Positions 41,508-47,546 of a stretch of DNA of 64,000 bases are shown piece after piece. The notes under the pieces were generated by a model. It was not told the origin of the DNA. It did no database searches and saw nothing but the letters and a program-made list of their open reading frames with translations. Where the stretch lies: the IMG/VR virus record IMGVR_UViG_3300023174_000050, positions 124,001-188,000 of that record. The stretch is one strand, 5' to 3'. Every line of letters begins with the position of its first letter. Position 1 is the stretch's first letter. Made by a program: the position numbers and the translations under genes. Source of the stretch: a virus.

Positions 41508-42090
41508 ATTGTTTTAATTCGTGAGAAATAGCAATACGTTCTATTAGACCATAACTATAGTCTTTAAGTATTTCTATTTCAAGATCACACACTAGAATAC
41601 GACGAGTAAAATCTGCGTGTTCTCGATCACGTTGTTCCAATTGTTTTTGTACGAATTCAAGTAATAAATTTTTCTTATTGTTATTTACATTTAATCTCGC
41701 AATAACTTTATTTAGATTGTCCTTAAACTTATTGCAAATAGAAATATTATTTGTTGTTTCTGCTTTTATATTTAATACTTGATTTCGCATTTCCTGTATT
41801 AGATCACCTGCCTCGGCATCGAAGTTGGGTATAACAGAGTTTAGCATTTGATTAATATGATCTATAGCATTGTTTCTAATTTGCAGATTTGATTCTGCAT
41901 CGCCAGATATGTCGTAAGATTTTCTTCGAATAGGATCAGATAAAATTTCATACGCTTCTTTTATGCGTTTAAATTTTTCCTCATCCCCGCCCTTATCAGG
42001 ATGATGTATGTTTGCCAAGTGTCTGTATTTGAGTTTTATTTCTTCCTCATCTGCATCAATTGGCAATTCTAGTTCTAGATATGGGTCCAT
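41473..42090 (-). CDS. J-domain protein (DnaJ-like)
   Basis: A 205-residue protein with an N-terminal J domain (about 1-65): the HPDKGG motif follows KYRHLANI, then KRIKEAYEILSDP. The rest (about 66-205) is helical without the Gly/Phe or Cys-rich parts of full DnaJ, so it is a J-domain fusion that would recruit host DnaK. The last 12 codons and stop lie antisense to the CAT tRNA at 41434. A TATAAATA core lies 25 bases before the start on the reverse strand. Confidence 0.85.
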   Translation of the reverse strand: MDPYLELELPIDADEEEIKLKYRHLANIHHPDKGGDEEKFKRIKEAYEILSDPIRRKSYDISGDAESNLQIRNNAIDHINQMLNSVIPNFDAEAGDLIQEMRNQVLNIKAETTNNISICNKFKDNLNKVIARLNVNNNKKNLLLEFVQKQLEQRDREHADFTRRILVCDLEIEILKDYSYGLIERIAISHELKQLVAEPGVEPRT

Positions 42091-42114
42091 AGAGAGATAT
42101 ATATTAGTATCAAT

Positions 42115-42122
42115 TATTTATA
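42115..42122 (-). promoter_or_regulatory. T4-type late promoter on the reverse strand
   Basis: TATAAATA reads on the reverse strand 25 bases before the J-domain gene, which is the spacing seen for the forward late genes. Confidence 0.65.
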
Positions 42123-42133
42123 GGAGTGTGCAA

Positions 42134-42316
42134 ATGAGTGGAAAAGGTTCGGCTCCAAGGCCATTTAGTGTCAGCAACGAAGAATACGAAAAAAGATGGG
42201 ATGCAATTTTTCAAAGAGATATCAGAGAAGTTGAGGATGATTTGAATGAAAAAGAAGAATTTGAAAGAATTCTAAAACATAATGAGAGTAAAGAAAAAAA
42301 TTCCGGTGTAGTATAA
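42134..42316 (+). CDS. Small phage protein MSGKG-type
   Basis: A 60-residue protein starting MSGKGSAPRPFSVSNEEYEK, followed by a charged helix. Similar short MSGKG...PRPF...W proteins occur widely in phages, of unknown function. AGGAG lies 8 bases before the ATG. Its last five codons lie inside tRNA-Trp. Confidence 0.7.
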   Translation: MSGKGSAPRPFSVSNEEYEKRWDAIFQRDIREVEDDLNEKEEFERILKHNESKEKNSGVV

Positions 42317-42375
42317 TGGCAGTGCGGCGGTCTCCAAAACCGTTAGTGGGAGTTCGATTCTCTCCACCGGAGCCA
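42302..42375 (+). tRNA. tRNA-Trp (CCA)
   Basis: Acceptor TCCGGTG/CACCGGA, discriminator G, encoded CCA, anticodon loop CTCCAAA. The first 15 bases are also the end of the upstream gene. Confidence 0.92.
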
Positions 42376-42386
42376 AGATGAAAAAT

Positions 42387-42460
42387 GCGGGATTGGTTTA
42401 ATGGTAAAACGAAACCTTGCCAAGGTTTAGTCACCAGTTCGATTCTGGTATCCCGCTCCA
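42387..42460 (+). tRNA. tRNA-Gly (GCC)
   Basis: Acceptor GCGGGAT/ATCCCGC, discriminator T, encoded CCA, anticodon loop TTGCCAA. Confidence 0.93.
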
Positions 42461-42473
42461 ACAAAGGTGCACT

Positions 42474-42956
42474 ATGAAAAAATTAGACATGAATGAAGTT
42501 ACTGCTTTTATCGAAGCGCAAAGTCCAGAGACCAAAATATACATTGGAGCGGATTCCGAACGATATAGAAGAAACGATAAATGGTACGCCGACTATACTC
42601 TTGCTATTGTAGTCCACATCGATGGACGCCATGGTTGTAAAATCTTTGGTGAAGTTCAAACCGAAATTGATTATGATGCAAAAAATAGCAGACCTTCCAT
42701 GCGTCTAATGAATGAAGTATATAAAGTTGCAGAACTATATCACAAACTTATAGATGCAGATGTAATTGGTGAAAAAGAAGTTCAAATTCATCTTGACATT
42801 AATCCCAAAGAATGTTATAATAGCTCTATAGTGATTCAACAAGCAGTTGGTTATATTAAAGGGACCTGTAATGTGGTACCGATGGTTAAGCCAAATGCTT
42901 TTGCAGCTAGTTATGCTGCCGATAGACTGAAAGAGGTCATGGCAATGGCGGCATAA
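42474..42956 (+). CDS. RNase H-fold protein, YkuK/DUF458-like
   Basis: A 160-residue protein with IYIGADSERY and YTLAIVVHIDGRHG, the start of the RNase H-like fold of DUF458 proteins, and a later Asp-rich IHLDINPK and a C-terminal KPNAFAASYAADRL segment. It may act on RNA or DNA. ATG 42474 has AAAGGTG upstream. The end of the gene holds the promoter for the tmRNA. Confidence 0.75.
   Translation: MKKLDMNEVTAFIEAQSPETKIYIGADSERYRRNDKWYADYTLAIVVHIDGRHGCKIFGEVQTEIDYDAKNSRPSMRLMNEVYKVAELYHKLIDADVIGEKEVQIHLDINPKECYNSSIVIQQAVGYIKGTCNVVPMVKPNAFAASYAADRLKEVMAMAA
42793..42821 (+). promoter_or_regulatory. sigma70-type promoter inside the RNase H-fold gene
   Basis: TTGACA and TATAAT with 17 bp, within the coding sequence and about 160 bases before the tmRNA acceptor piece. 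No other promoter lies nearer, so it is the likely driver of the tmRNA. Confidence 0.65.
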
Positions 42957-42979
42957 ATAATTTTATTGTTGTATGAAGC

Positions 42980-43028
42980 GAAGAGAAATGTGTTCTGGAC
43001 GGGGGTGCAAATCCCCCCAGGTCCACCA
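42980..43028 (+). ncRNA. ssrA: tmRNA acceptor piece
   Basis: The T-arm GGGGG/CCCCC with loop TGCAAAT is followed by the acceptor strand CAGGTCC, discriminator A and an encoded CCA at 43026-43028. Upstream is the part that pairs with the coding piece. The 5' end is estimated. Confidence 0.85.
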
Positions 43029-43114
43029 TAAACATACTAGCCTTTGGGTGTAGTCCGTAAGGATCAAGAGATAATTTCAAAGACCCCATATAACCAAGTT
43101 AGTATGTTTTTGAT

Positions 43115-43284
43115 GGGCCTGCATAGTTTCGACAGGGCAAATAGTAACGGAGTGGACAGCACATCAGAGTAGATGTTAAAACTAAAACAACGTAAACGCA
43201 AACGACGAAATGTTCGCATTAGCAGCCTAAACACTGCTTAGGGTTTCGGTAGGTTTCCTCGTAACAGAATAACCTACCTTTTTA
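43115..43284 (+). ncRNA. ssrA: tmRNA coding piece with tag
   Basis: It starts GGGCCTGCATAGTTTCGACA, the conserved D-like end. The resume codon GCA at 43198 opens the tag reading frame (10 codons, stop at 43228-43230). A perfect 8-bp hairpin GGTAGGTT/AACCTACC (43248-43278) and five Ts follow, a likely terminator and 3' boundary. Confidence 0.88.
43248..43283 (+). terminator. Terminator at the tmRNA coding-piece end
   Basis: An 8-bp stem (GGTAGGTT/AACCTACC) with a 15-base loop and TTTTT. It may also be part of the mature RNA. Confidence 0.7.
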
Positions 43285-43302
43285 AATTTAAAAAGGAGTT
43301 TT

Positions 43303-43866
43303 ATGAAAAAAACAGTATTAGCACTTGCGCTTTTGGCAAGTTTAACAGTCTTTGCTAGCGATAATGTAGCAGTAGACTATTCAGTTAAGAAAAAAGTTGA
43401 TTCAACACAACACAATGATGTATATGGATTAACCGTTGGTCATAAATTAGACAACGGCATTACTTCAGAAATTCGTTTTGAAAATGAAACAACTAACACT
43501 GGCAAACAAGAAGGTTTAATGCAAGTTAAAGGCATTTATGATTTGACCGGTGTGGCAGGTGTTACACCATATGTTGCAGCAGCAGTTGGTCATAAAATGA
43601 AAGCAACTGAGAATTTTGAATTCTATGTTGCGGAGGTTGGCGCAAAAACAAATTTAGGTCCTGTAGGATTAAAATTTGCATCTCGTATTCGCTCACCCTT
43701 TGATGAAGGACATATTGGTGCAGGTAGTAAATATCGTACATATGAAAATAGTTTGACTGCAGGTTATAAGTTAAACAAACTTGATACTATCAGTGTCAAA
43801 TATGCAAATGAAAAAGGTGATAGTAACTATCATACAACAGGCGTATCCTTTAGTCACGCATTTTAA
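43303..43866 (+). CDS. Outer-membrane beta-barrel protein
   Basis: A 187-residue protein with a signal peptide (KKTVLALALLASLTVFAS) and eight or so alternating amphipathic strands (for example GLTVGHKLDNGITSEIRFE), ending in a terminal Phe (GVSFSHAF), as required for insertion by the BAM machinery. It resembles small porin- or OmpA-type barrels. A phage-encoded barrel could alter the host surface, as in lambda Lom-type proteins. AAGGAG precedes the ATG, 20 bases after the tmRNA terminator. Confidence 0.78.
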   Translation: MKKTVLALALLASLTVFASDNVAVDYSVKKKVDSTQHNDVYGLTVGHKLDNGITSEIRFENETTNTGKQEGLMQVKGIYDLTGVAGVTPYVAAAVGHKMKATENFEFYVAEVGAKTNLGPVGLKFASRIRSPFDEGHIGAGSKYRTYENSLTAGYKLNKLDTISVKYANEKGDSNYHTTGVSFSHAF

Positions 43867-43871
43867 TTAAC

Positions 43872-43945
43872 GCGAGTTTAGTTTAATGGTAGAATTAGAG
43901 CCTTCCAAGCTCAAGGCACGGGTTCGATTCCCGTAGCTCGCTCCA
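43872..43945 (+). tRNA. tRNA-Gly (TCC)
   Basis: Acceptor GCGAGTT/AGCTCGC, discriminator T, encoded CCA, anticodon loop CTTCCAA, normal T-arm. Confidence 0.93.
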
Positions 43946-44065
43946 AACTTCCAGACCTGTAAATTGCTTACAAAGCACTCTGGATCCGCTGACGCGAAAA
44001 CAGGATGGGCTGCGCTCACGGGGTTTACTGGTTTCCTGACACAAAAATAACCAGTCCTACCCTGC
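43946..44065 (+). other. Spacer with hairpin
   Basis: A 120-base gap with a 7-bp hairpin ACTGGTT/AACCAGT (44027-44033 and 44049-44055) but no T-run, followed at once by a promoter. I see no gene in it. Confidence 0.4.
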
Positions 44066-44094
44066 TTGACAGGGTTTCTTTTTGGTGTTATAAT
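44066..44094 (+). promoter_or_regulatory. sigma70-type promoter
   Basis: TTGACA and TATAAT with 17 bp, in the GCTTGACAGGG...TTGGTGTTATAATA context of this phage. It precedes the phosphoesterase gene. Confidence 0.8.
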
Positions 44095-44114
44095 ATAGGC
44101 ATAGGAGAGATCAA

Positions 44115-44702
44115 ATGCCAGCAGTATTTTTAGTTAGTGATACACATTTCGGTCATGCAGGGGTGTGTCGTTTCATGCGTAACGACGGTATTACTAAACT
44201 TCGTCCATGGGATAATCCAGAAGAAATGGATGAAGAAATGGTCAAGCGCTGGAATGAAATTGTCAGACCAAATGACAAAGTTTATCATCTTGGTGATGTT
44301 GTTATTAACCGCAAGGCTTTAAAAACACTTGAGCGTTTGAACGGTGATAAGGTATTGATTCGTGGTAACCATGATATCTTTCGAGATGATGAATATAGAC
44401 AATACTTCCGAGAGCTTCGTGCATATCATGTGATGAACGGAATGATTCTGTCGCATATTCCTATTCATTCAGAATCTCTAGCTAGATTTGGTACCAACAT
44501 TCATGGACATCTTCATGCCAATCGAGTAATGATCCGAGACTTTTTTAGCGACGCACTAGAGATTGATACTAGATACCATTGCGTATGTGTTGAACAAACC
44601 GACTTTAGGCCTATTCTTTTTGAGGATGTTATCAAACGAATTACAGAAGAAGGTGGTACTGTAGGTTTTAAAAATGGCAACGGTTCACAATGCGCAGATT
44701 AG
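44115..44702 (+). CDS. Calcineurin-like metallophosphoesterase
   Basis: A 195-residue enzyme with the metal-binding motifs in order: SDTHFGH (near residue 8), HLGDVV, IRGNHD, a later LSHIPIH and GHLH. This is the usual set for small phosphoesterases acting on nucleotides or nucleic acids. Its substrate is unknown. It overlaps the next gene by 13 bases. Confidence 0.88.
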   Translation: MPAVFLVSDTHFGHAGVCRFMRNDGITKLRPWDNPEEMDEEMVKRWNEIVRPNDKVYHLGDVVINRKALKTLERLNGDKVLIRGNHDIFRDDEYRQYFRELRAYHVMNGMILSHIPIHSESLARFGTNIHGHLHANRVMIRDFFSDALEIDTRYHCVCVEQTDFRPILFEDVIKRITEEGGTVGFKNGNGSQCAD

Positions 44703-44968
44703 AAAATGAATCCTATAATGCATGGGTAGAGCGTGTTCGTTTATTTGAACATGGATACGCTCTACAACGTGTTGCCAAGGGCGAAGATTCGGAAACAATA
44801 ATTGAAGAAATGAGTATTCGCATGATAGATAAACTTATGAATCCTGTTTACAAAATCATACGTGATACTGGTCGCAAAACTTTTAATGTTGAAAAATCAA
44901 GAAAAGATTACTATGATAAATATCTTAGCAAGCATAAAACAAAACCAGATCATGTTTTGGATGACTAA
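44690..44968 (+). CDS. Conserved phage protein, unknown
   Basis: A 92-residue, mostly helical protein starting inside the phosphoesterase gene: ESYNAWVERVRLFEHGYALQ. It has no membrane or zinc motif. The overlap suggests coupled translation. I recall similar proteins beside phosphoesterase genes but cannot name a function. Confidence 0.65.
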   Translation: MRRLENESYNAWVERVRLFEHGYALQRVAKGEDSETIIEEMSIRMIDKLMNPVYKIIRDTGRKTFNVEKSRKDYYDKYLSKHKTKPDHVLDD

Positions 44969-44970
44969 AG

Positions 44971-44999
44971 GTTGACAGAATATTGAAAAGATTATATAA
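44971..44999 (+). promoter_or_regulatory. sigma70-type promoter for tRNA-Leu
   Basis: TTGACA and TATAAT with 17 bp, 11 bases before tRNA-Leu (TAA), so the transcript begins almost at the tRNA. Confidence 0.78.
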
Positions 45000-45009
45000 T
45001 ATTATTTGA

Positions 45010-45095
45010 GCCAGAGTGGTGGAATGGTATACACAGCAGACTTAAAATCTGCCGCTCGCAAGGGCATACGGGTTCGAGTCCCGTCTCTGGTACCA
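45010..45095 (+). tRNA. tRNA-Leu (TAA)
   Basis: Acceptor GCCAGAG/CTCTGGT, discriminator A, encoded CCA, anticodon loop CTTAAAA, long variable arm. This is a normal class II Leu tRNA, unlike the TAG one. Confidence 0.93.
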
Positions 45096-45113
45096 AGATA
45101 ACTAAGGAACAAA

Positions 45114-45359
45114 ATGATTGATTATGTTATAACATTTTTTGCAGTATTTGTTACAGACATCCTATATACTTTTTATTTAAAATCAGTACAACATAATAGC
45201 CCTTTAAAAGCTAGTTTTTGGGCTACTGTAGTTACAGCGACCGCAAGTATTGCAGTAATTAATTATACAGAAAATCATTTGATGTTGATCCCAGCTTTGA
45301 TAGGTGCCTTTGCTGGGACATGGTTTGGAATGAAATTTAAAAAGAAGGAGTTGGAATGA
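45114..45359 (+). CDS. Small multi-pass membrane protein
   Basis: An 81-residue protein with two or three membrane helices (about residues 4-22, 31-50, 55-75), ending in a Lys-rich tail (KFKKKELE). It overlaps the rubrerythrin gene by 4 bases, which may mean a shared function. No family recognised. Confidence 0.65.
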   Translation: MIDYVITFFAVFVTDILYTFYLKSVQHNSPLKASFWATVVTATASIAVINYTENHLMLIPALIGAFAGTWFGMKFKKKELE

Positions 45360-45805
45360 GTATTACAATAAAAAATTTAGAAGATGCGCTGGCAGGCGAG
45401 AGCCAAGCACATATCAAATATCGTTATTTCGCAAAGATTGCCCGTGAAGAAGGTCATGAAGAAGTTGCACAACACTTCGAACATACTGCAGATCAAGAGT
45501 TGCTTCATGCCTGGGGTCATCTAGAATTGCTAATCGGCAAGCCTAGTACAAAAGAATGTCTACAAAAAGCTATTGATGGCGAGACATATGAGTTTACACA
45601 AATGTATCCTACAATGAAAAGGCAAGCTGAATTAGAAAATAATCAAGAAGCAGTTCGTGAAGCAGCCCATCAAATTGCAGAATCACAAACTCACGCTGAA
45701 GAATTTCGTGCAGTTCTTGCTAAAGCAGAAAAGCGTTTCTCGGCTTTAACTAAAATCGAAAAGCGTCACGCCGCAGCTTATCAACAAGTATTGGAGACAT
45801 TATAA
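45356..45805 (+). CDS. Rubrerythrin (ferritin-like diiron domain)
   Basis: A 149-residue ferritin-like protein with the two ExxH motifs of the diiron site: LAGESQAHIKYRYFA, then HTADQELLHAWGHLE, followed later by AESQTHAEEFRAVL. It lacks the C-terminal rubredoxin domain of full rubrerythrin. A separate rubredoxin gene starts on the last base of its stop, so the pair probably forms the complete peroxide reductase. It can protect phage or host from oxidative stress. Confidence 0.9.
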   Translation: MSITIKNLEDALAGESQAHIKYRYFAKIAREEGHEEVAQHFEHTADQELLHAWGHLELLIGKPSTKECLQKAIDGETYEFTQMYPTMKRQAELENNQEAVREAAHQIAESQTHAEEFRAVLAKAEKRFSALTKIEKRHAAAYQQVLETL

Positions 45806-45933
45806 TGGAACACGTATGCGTAGTTTGTGGCCATGTCCACGATGAAGAAATAGAAGGCAAATGGGAATCTCTTCCAGAAGATTTTCTATGCCCCGAATGC
45901 GGTTGCGGAAAAGAAGATTACGAAGCAATATAA
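45805..45933 (+). CDS. Rubredoxin-like protein
   Basis: A 42-residue protein: CVVC near the start, then SLPEDFLCPECGCGK. The two Cys pairs (CxxC and CPxC) and the PEDFLCPECG pattern match rubredoxin, with a shortened middle. The ATG uses the last base of the rubrerythrin stop. It would pass electrons to rubrerythrin. Confidence 0.85.
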   Translation: MEHVCVVCGHVHDEEIEGKWESLPEDFLCPECGCGKEDYEAI

Positions 45934-45940
45934 CTAACAC

Positions 45941-45980
45941 GCGCTTGTAGCTCAGTTGGTTAGAGCAGTGGACTCCTTAA
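45941..45980 (+). pseudogene. Truncated tRNA, 5' half with CCT anticodon
   Basis: A tRNA 5' part: acceptor GCGCTTG, TAGCTCAGTTGGTTAGAGC D-arm, and the anticodon stem GTGGA with CTCCT. The sequence then changes to an A/T-rich region and the homing endonuclease gene. No matching 3' half was found downstream. It probably was a tRNA-Arg (CCT). Confidence 0.75.
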
Positions 45981-46010
45981 AATTTATTTTTTATAAATAT
46001 AAAAAGGAGT
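45972..46010 (+). promoter_or_regulatory. RBS-masking hairpin with late promoter in the loop
   Basis: ACTCCTT of the tRNA remnant (45972-45978) is complementary to AAGGAGT (46004-46010), the ribosome-binding site of the homing endonuclease. TATAAATA (45992-45999) lies in the loop. In long upstream transcripts the site would be masked; transcripts from the late promoter would lack the left arm. This copies the known logic of T4 I-TevI, but whether the short late RNA keeps the whole ribosome-binding site depends on its exact start. Confidence 0.55.
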
Positions 46011-46014
46011 AAAT

Positions 46015-46530
46015 ATGCCTAACCAATGGACTAAAGCTAAAGAAACAGGAATACCCTACATTATTAAGGATTCTACTAGAAAAAAACTTAGCAATGCTGC
46101 AACAGAAAAAAATCTAAAATATTTTTCATCTAAAGAAAATAGAGATAAGCATTCTGATGCTATGAAATTAGCAGTAGAAAAATTTCCAAATTCGTATACA
46201 TCTTCTAACAGAGGAAGAACCAAGCAAATAGTATATGATGGTATAAAATTTCAAGGTAGGTGGGAATTAGATTTTTATAAATGGTGCATTTCTGAGAATA
46301 TACAAATTAAAAGATGTGAAGAATTTTTTGAATATAAATGGAATGGTATAAGAAAATATTTTCCAGATTTCTTTTTGCCTGAGCAAAATTTGTATGTAGA
46401 AATAAAAGGGTATGAAACTGAAAGAGATCAAGCTAAATGGTCTCAGTTTCCAAAAAAATTATTTGTGGTTAAACGAAAAGAAATATTACAAATAAAAAAA
46501 GGTAATTTTAATAAAGCGACTCTAGCATAG
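46015..46530 (+). CDS. PD-(D/E)XK-type homing endonuclease with NUMOD-like N-terminus
   Basis: A 171-residue protein. The C-terminal half has the nuclease motif P117-D118, E129-x-K131 (FPDFFLPEQ, then VEIKGY), as in PD-(D/E)XK homing enzymes found in tRNA genes. The N-terminal half (TRKKLSNAATEKNLKYFSS) resembles NUMOD DNA-binding modules. It follows a truncated tRNA and ends inside tRNA-Met, so it is a free-standing mobile gene inserted in the array. Target choice is unknown. Confidence 0.75.
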   Translation: MPNQWTKAKETGIPYIIKDSTRKKLSNAATEKNLKYFSSKENRDKHSDAMKLAVEKFPNSYTSSNRGRTKQIVYDGIKFQGRWELDFYKWCISENIQIKRCEEFFEYKWNGIRKYFPDFFLPEQNLYVEIKGYETERDQAKWSQFPKKLFVVKRKEILQIKKGNFNKATLA

Positions 46531-46590
46531 CGGTAGTGCCGAGAACTCATAATTCTTACGGGACTGGTTCGAATCCAGTGGGTCGCACCA
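46516..46590 (+). tRNA. tRNA with CAT anticodon (Met or Ile2)
   Basis: Acceptor GCGACTC/GGGTCGC, discriminator A, encoded CCA, anticodon loop CTCATAA in a GAGAA/TTCTT stem. The first 15 bases are the end of the homing endonuclease gene. Confidence 0.9.
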
Positions 46591-46603
46591 TTTAAGAAAA
46601 CAT

Positions 46604-47197
46604 ATGAAACATTTTTTCGACATAGGCGGTAATCACGGACAAACTTTTGATTACCTTGCCACATTAGATCGTAGTTATAAAGATCACAAATTTTGGGTTT
46701 TTGAACCTTCCCCTAGGCATTTTGCTGTTTTGTTGGACAAGTGTAAAAGTATGTCTGCACAATATGACATTACAGTATGTCCGTTTGGTATAGGCGGCAA
46801 AACTGAGGTTAGGCACTTCCTAGAAAAAGATGATTACATGGGGGATTCATTTCAAACATGGCATGCATCTGATCATGAGGTGTTTAATTTAGACAATGGA
46901 TATTCTGTATTTTCATCTATTATTAGTTTGCCAGAGTTCATTATGAAATATACTAATTCAGATGATACTATTGTTTTGGATATTGATACTGAGGGAAGCG
47001 AGTATGAAATTATGCGCGCATTGCTAGACCATCCTCAAGCATTATCTAGGGTAACAGAGGTTATGGTTGAATGGCATCATGTAAAAGAAGATGTGGCTAC
47101 AGTATCTCCTGAGGAAGTTTCATCGGTGTGTGATCAACTTGGCATTTCGCTAGTACATAGAGGTGATAGTAAACTATTTGAAGGGATGGCGGTATGA
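46604..47197 (+). CDS. FkbM-family methyltransferase
   Basis: A 197-residue SAM-dependent methyltransferase: FFDIGGNHGQTFDYL (motif I), WVFEPSPRH and DIDTEGSEYEIMRALL (the FkbM Asp-x-Glu-Gly-x-Glu motif). It is outside the sugar island and is the third FkbM copy in the window. It overlaps the next gene by 4 bases. Confidence 0.82.
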   Translation: MKHFFDIGGNHGQTFDYLATLDRSYKDHKFWVFEPSPRHFAVLLDKCKSMSAQYDITVCPFGIGGKTEVRHFLEKDDYMGDSFQTWHASDHEVFNLDNGYSVFSSIISLPEFIMKYTNSDDTIVLDIDTEGSEYEIMRALLDHPQALSRVTEVMVEWHHVKEDVATVSPEEVSSVCDQLGISLVHRGDSKLFEGMAV

Positions 47198-47436
47198 AAG
47201 ATTTAGATAGAGGCAGATATACATCAGAGGATGCTGCCAATAAAATTGGCAATCGATATGATTTGGTTTTAGTTGCAACTGCAAGAGCACGAGAAATTAA
47301 AAAAGAAAAACATGGTTCTGCACGAAGTAGCATTTTGACTGCACTTGAAGAAATTGAAGATGGTAAGATTGGTCGCGAATACTTAAAGCATTATGCCAAA
47401 GGAAACCGTTTGAGCAGACATCATCGAAATGGATAA
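47194..47436 (+). CDS. rpoZ: RNA polymerase omega subunit homologue
   Basis: An 80-residue protein with the omega pattern: a helix NRYDLVLVATARAREIKK, then a second part SILTALEEIEDGKIG. Host omega helps assemble RNA polymerase and binds ppGpp. A phage copy could replace host omega to modify polymerase, for example for late promoters. The N-terminal Met-x-Asp pattern differs from the usual host start. Identification rests on the helix pattern and size. Confidence 0.78.
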   Translation: MKDLDRGRYTSEDAANKIGNRYDLVLVATARAREIKKEKHGSARSSILTALEEIEDGKIGREYLKHYAKGNRLSRHHRNG

Positions 47437-47444
47437 CTTAGTGC

Positions 47445-47473
47445 TTGACAAGATTCGCATTATATATTATAAT
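47445..47473 (+). promoter_or_regulatory. sigma70-type promoter
   Basis: TTGACA and TATAAT with 17 bp, in the GCTTGACAAG...TATAATAGTG context. It precedes the winged-helix gene with a 70-base leader. Confidence 0.78.
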
Positions 47474-47546
47474 AGTGTTATAGTAATGAAAGATCGCCGT
47501 TACTGTAATTTTTTCTGAGCGATTATATTTTAATGGAGTTGACACA

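Larger units (their letters stand above)
42980..43284 (+). ncRNA. ssrA: Circularly permuted two-piece tmRNA
   Basis: The parts of a tmRNA are present in permuted order: the acceptor piece (T-arm and CCA end) comes first, then an intervening segment, then the coding piece with the tag. GGGCCTG (43115-43121) pairs with CAGGTCC in front of ACCA (43018-43028). The intervening segment (43029-43114) carries a 10-bp inverted repeat (AAACATACTA/TAGTATGTTT). The tag is ANDEMFALAA followed by TAA. A second pairing, CAGCACAT (43157-43164) with ATGTGTTCTG (42988-42997), joins the pieces as in helix P2. The 5' end near 42980 is approximate. The precursor would be cut to two RNAs. Confidence 0.9.

Noticed and set aside
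42222-42464. 80-residue reverse frame over tRNA-Trp and tRNA-Gly
   Set aside because: It reads antisense through tRNAs; such frames often mimic proteins in databases.
45941-46590. Group I intron in the truncated tRNA
   Set aside because: No 3' half of the tRNA was found and no intron core was recognised; simple interruption fits better.
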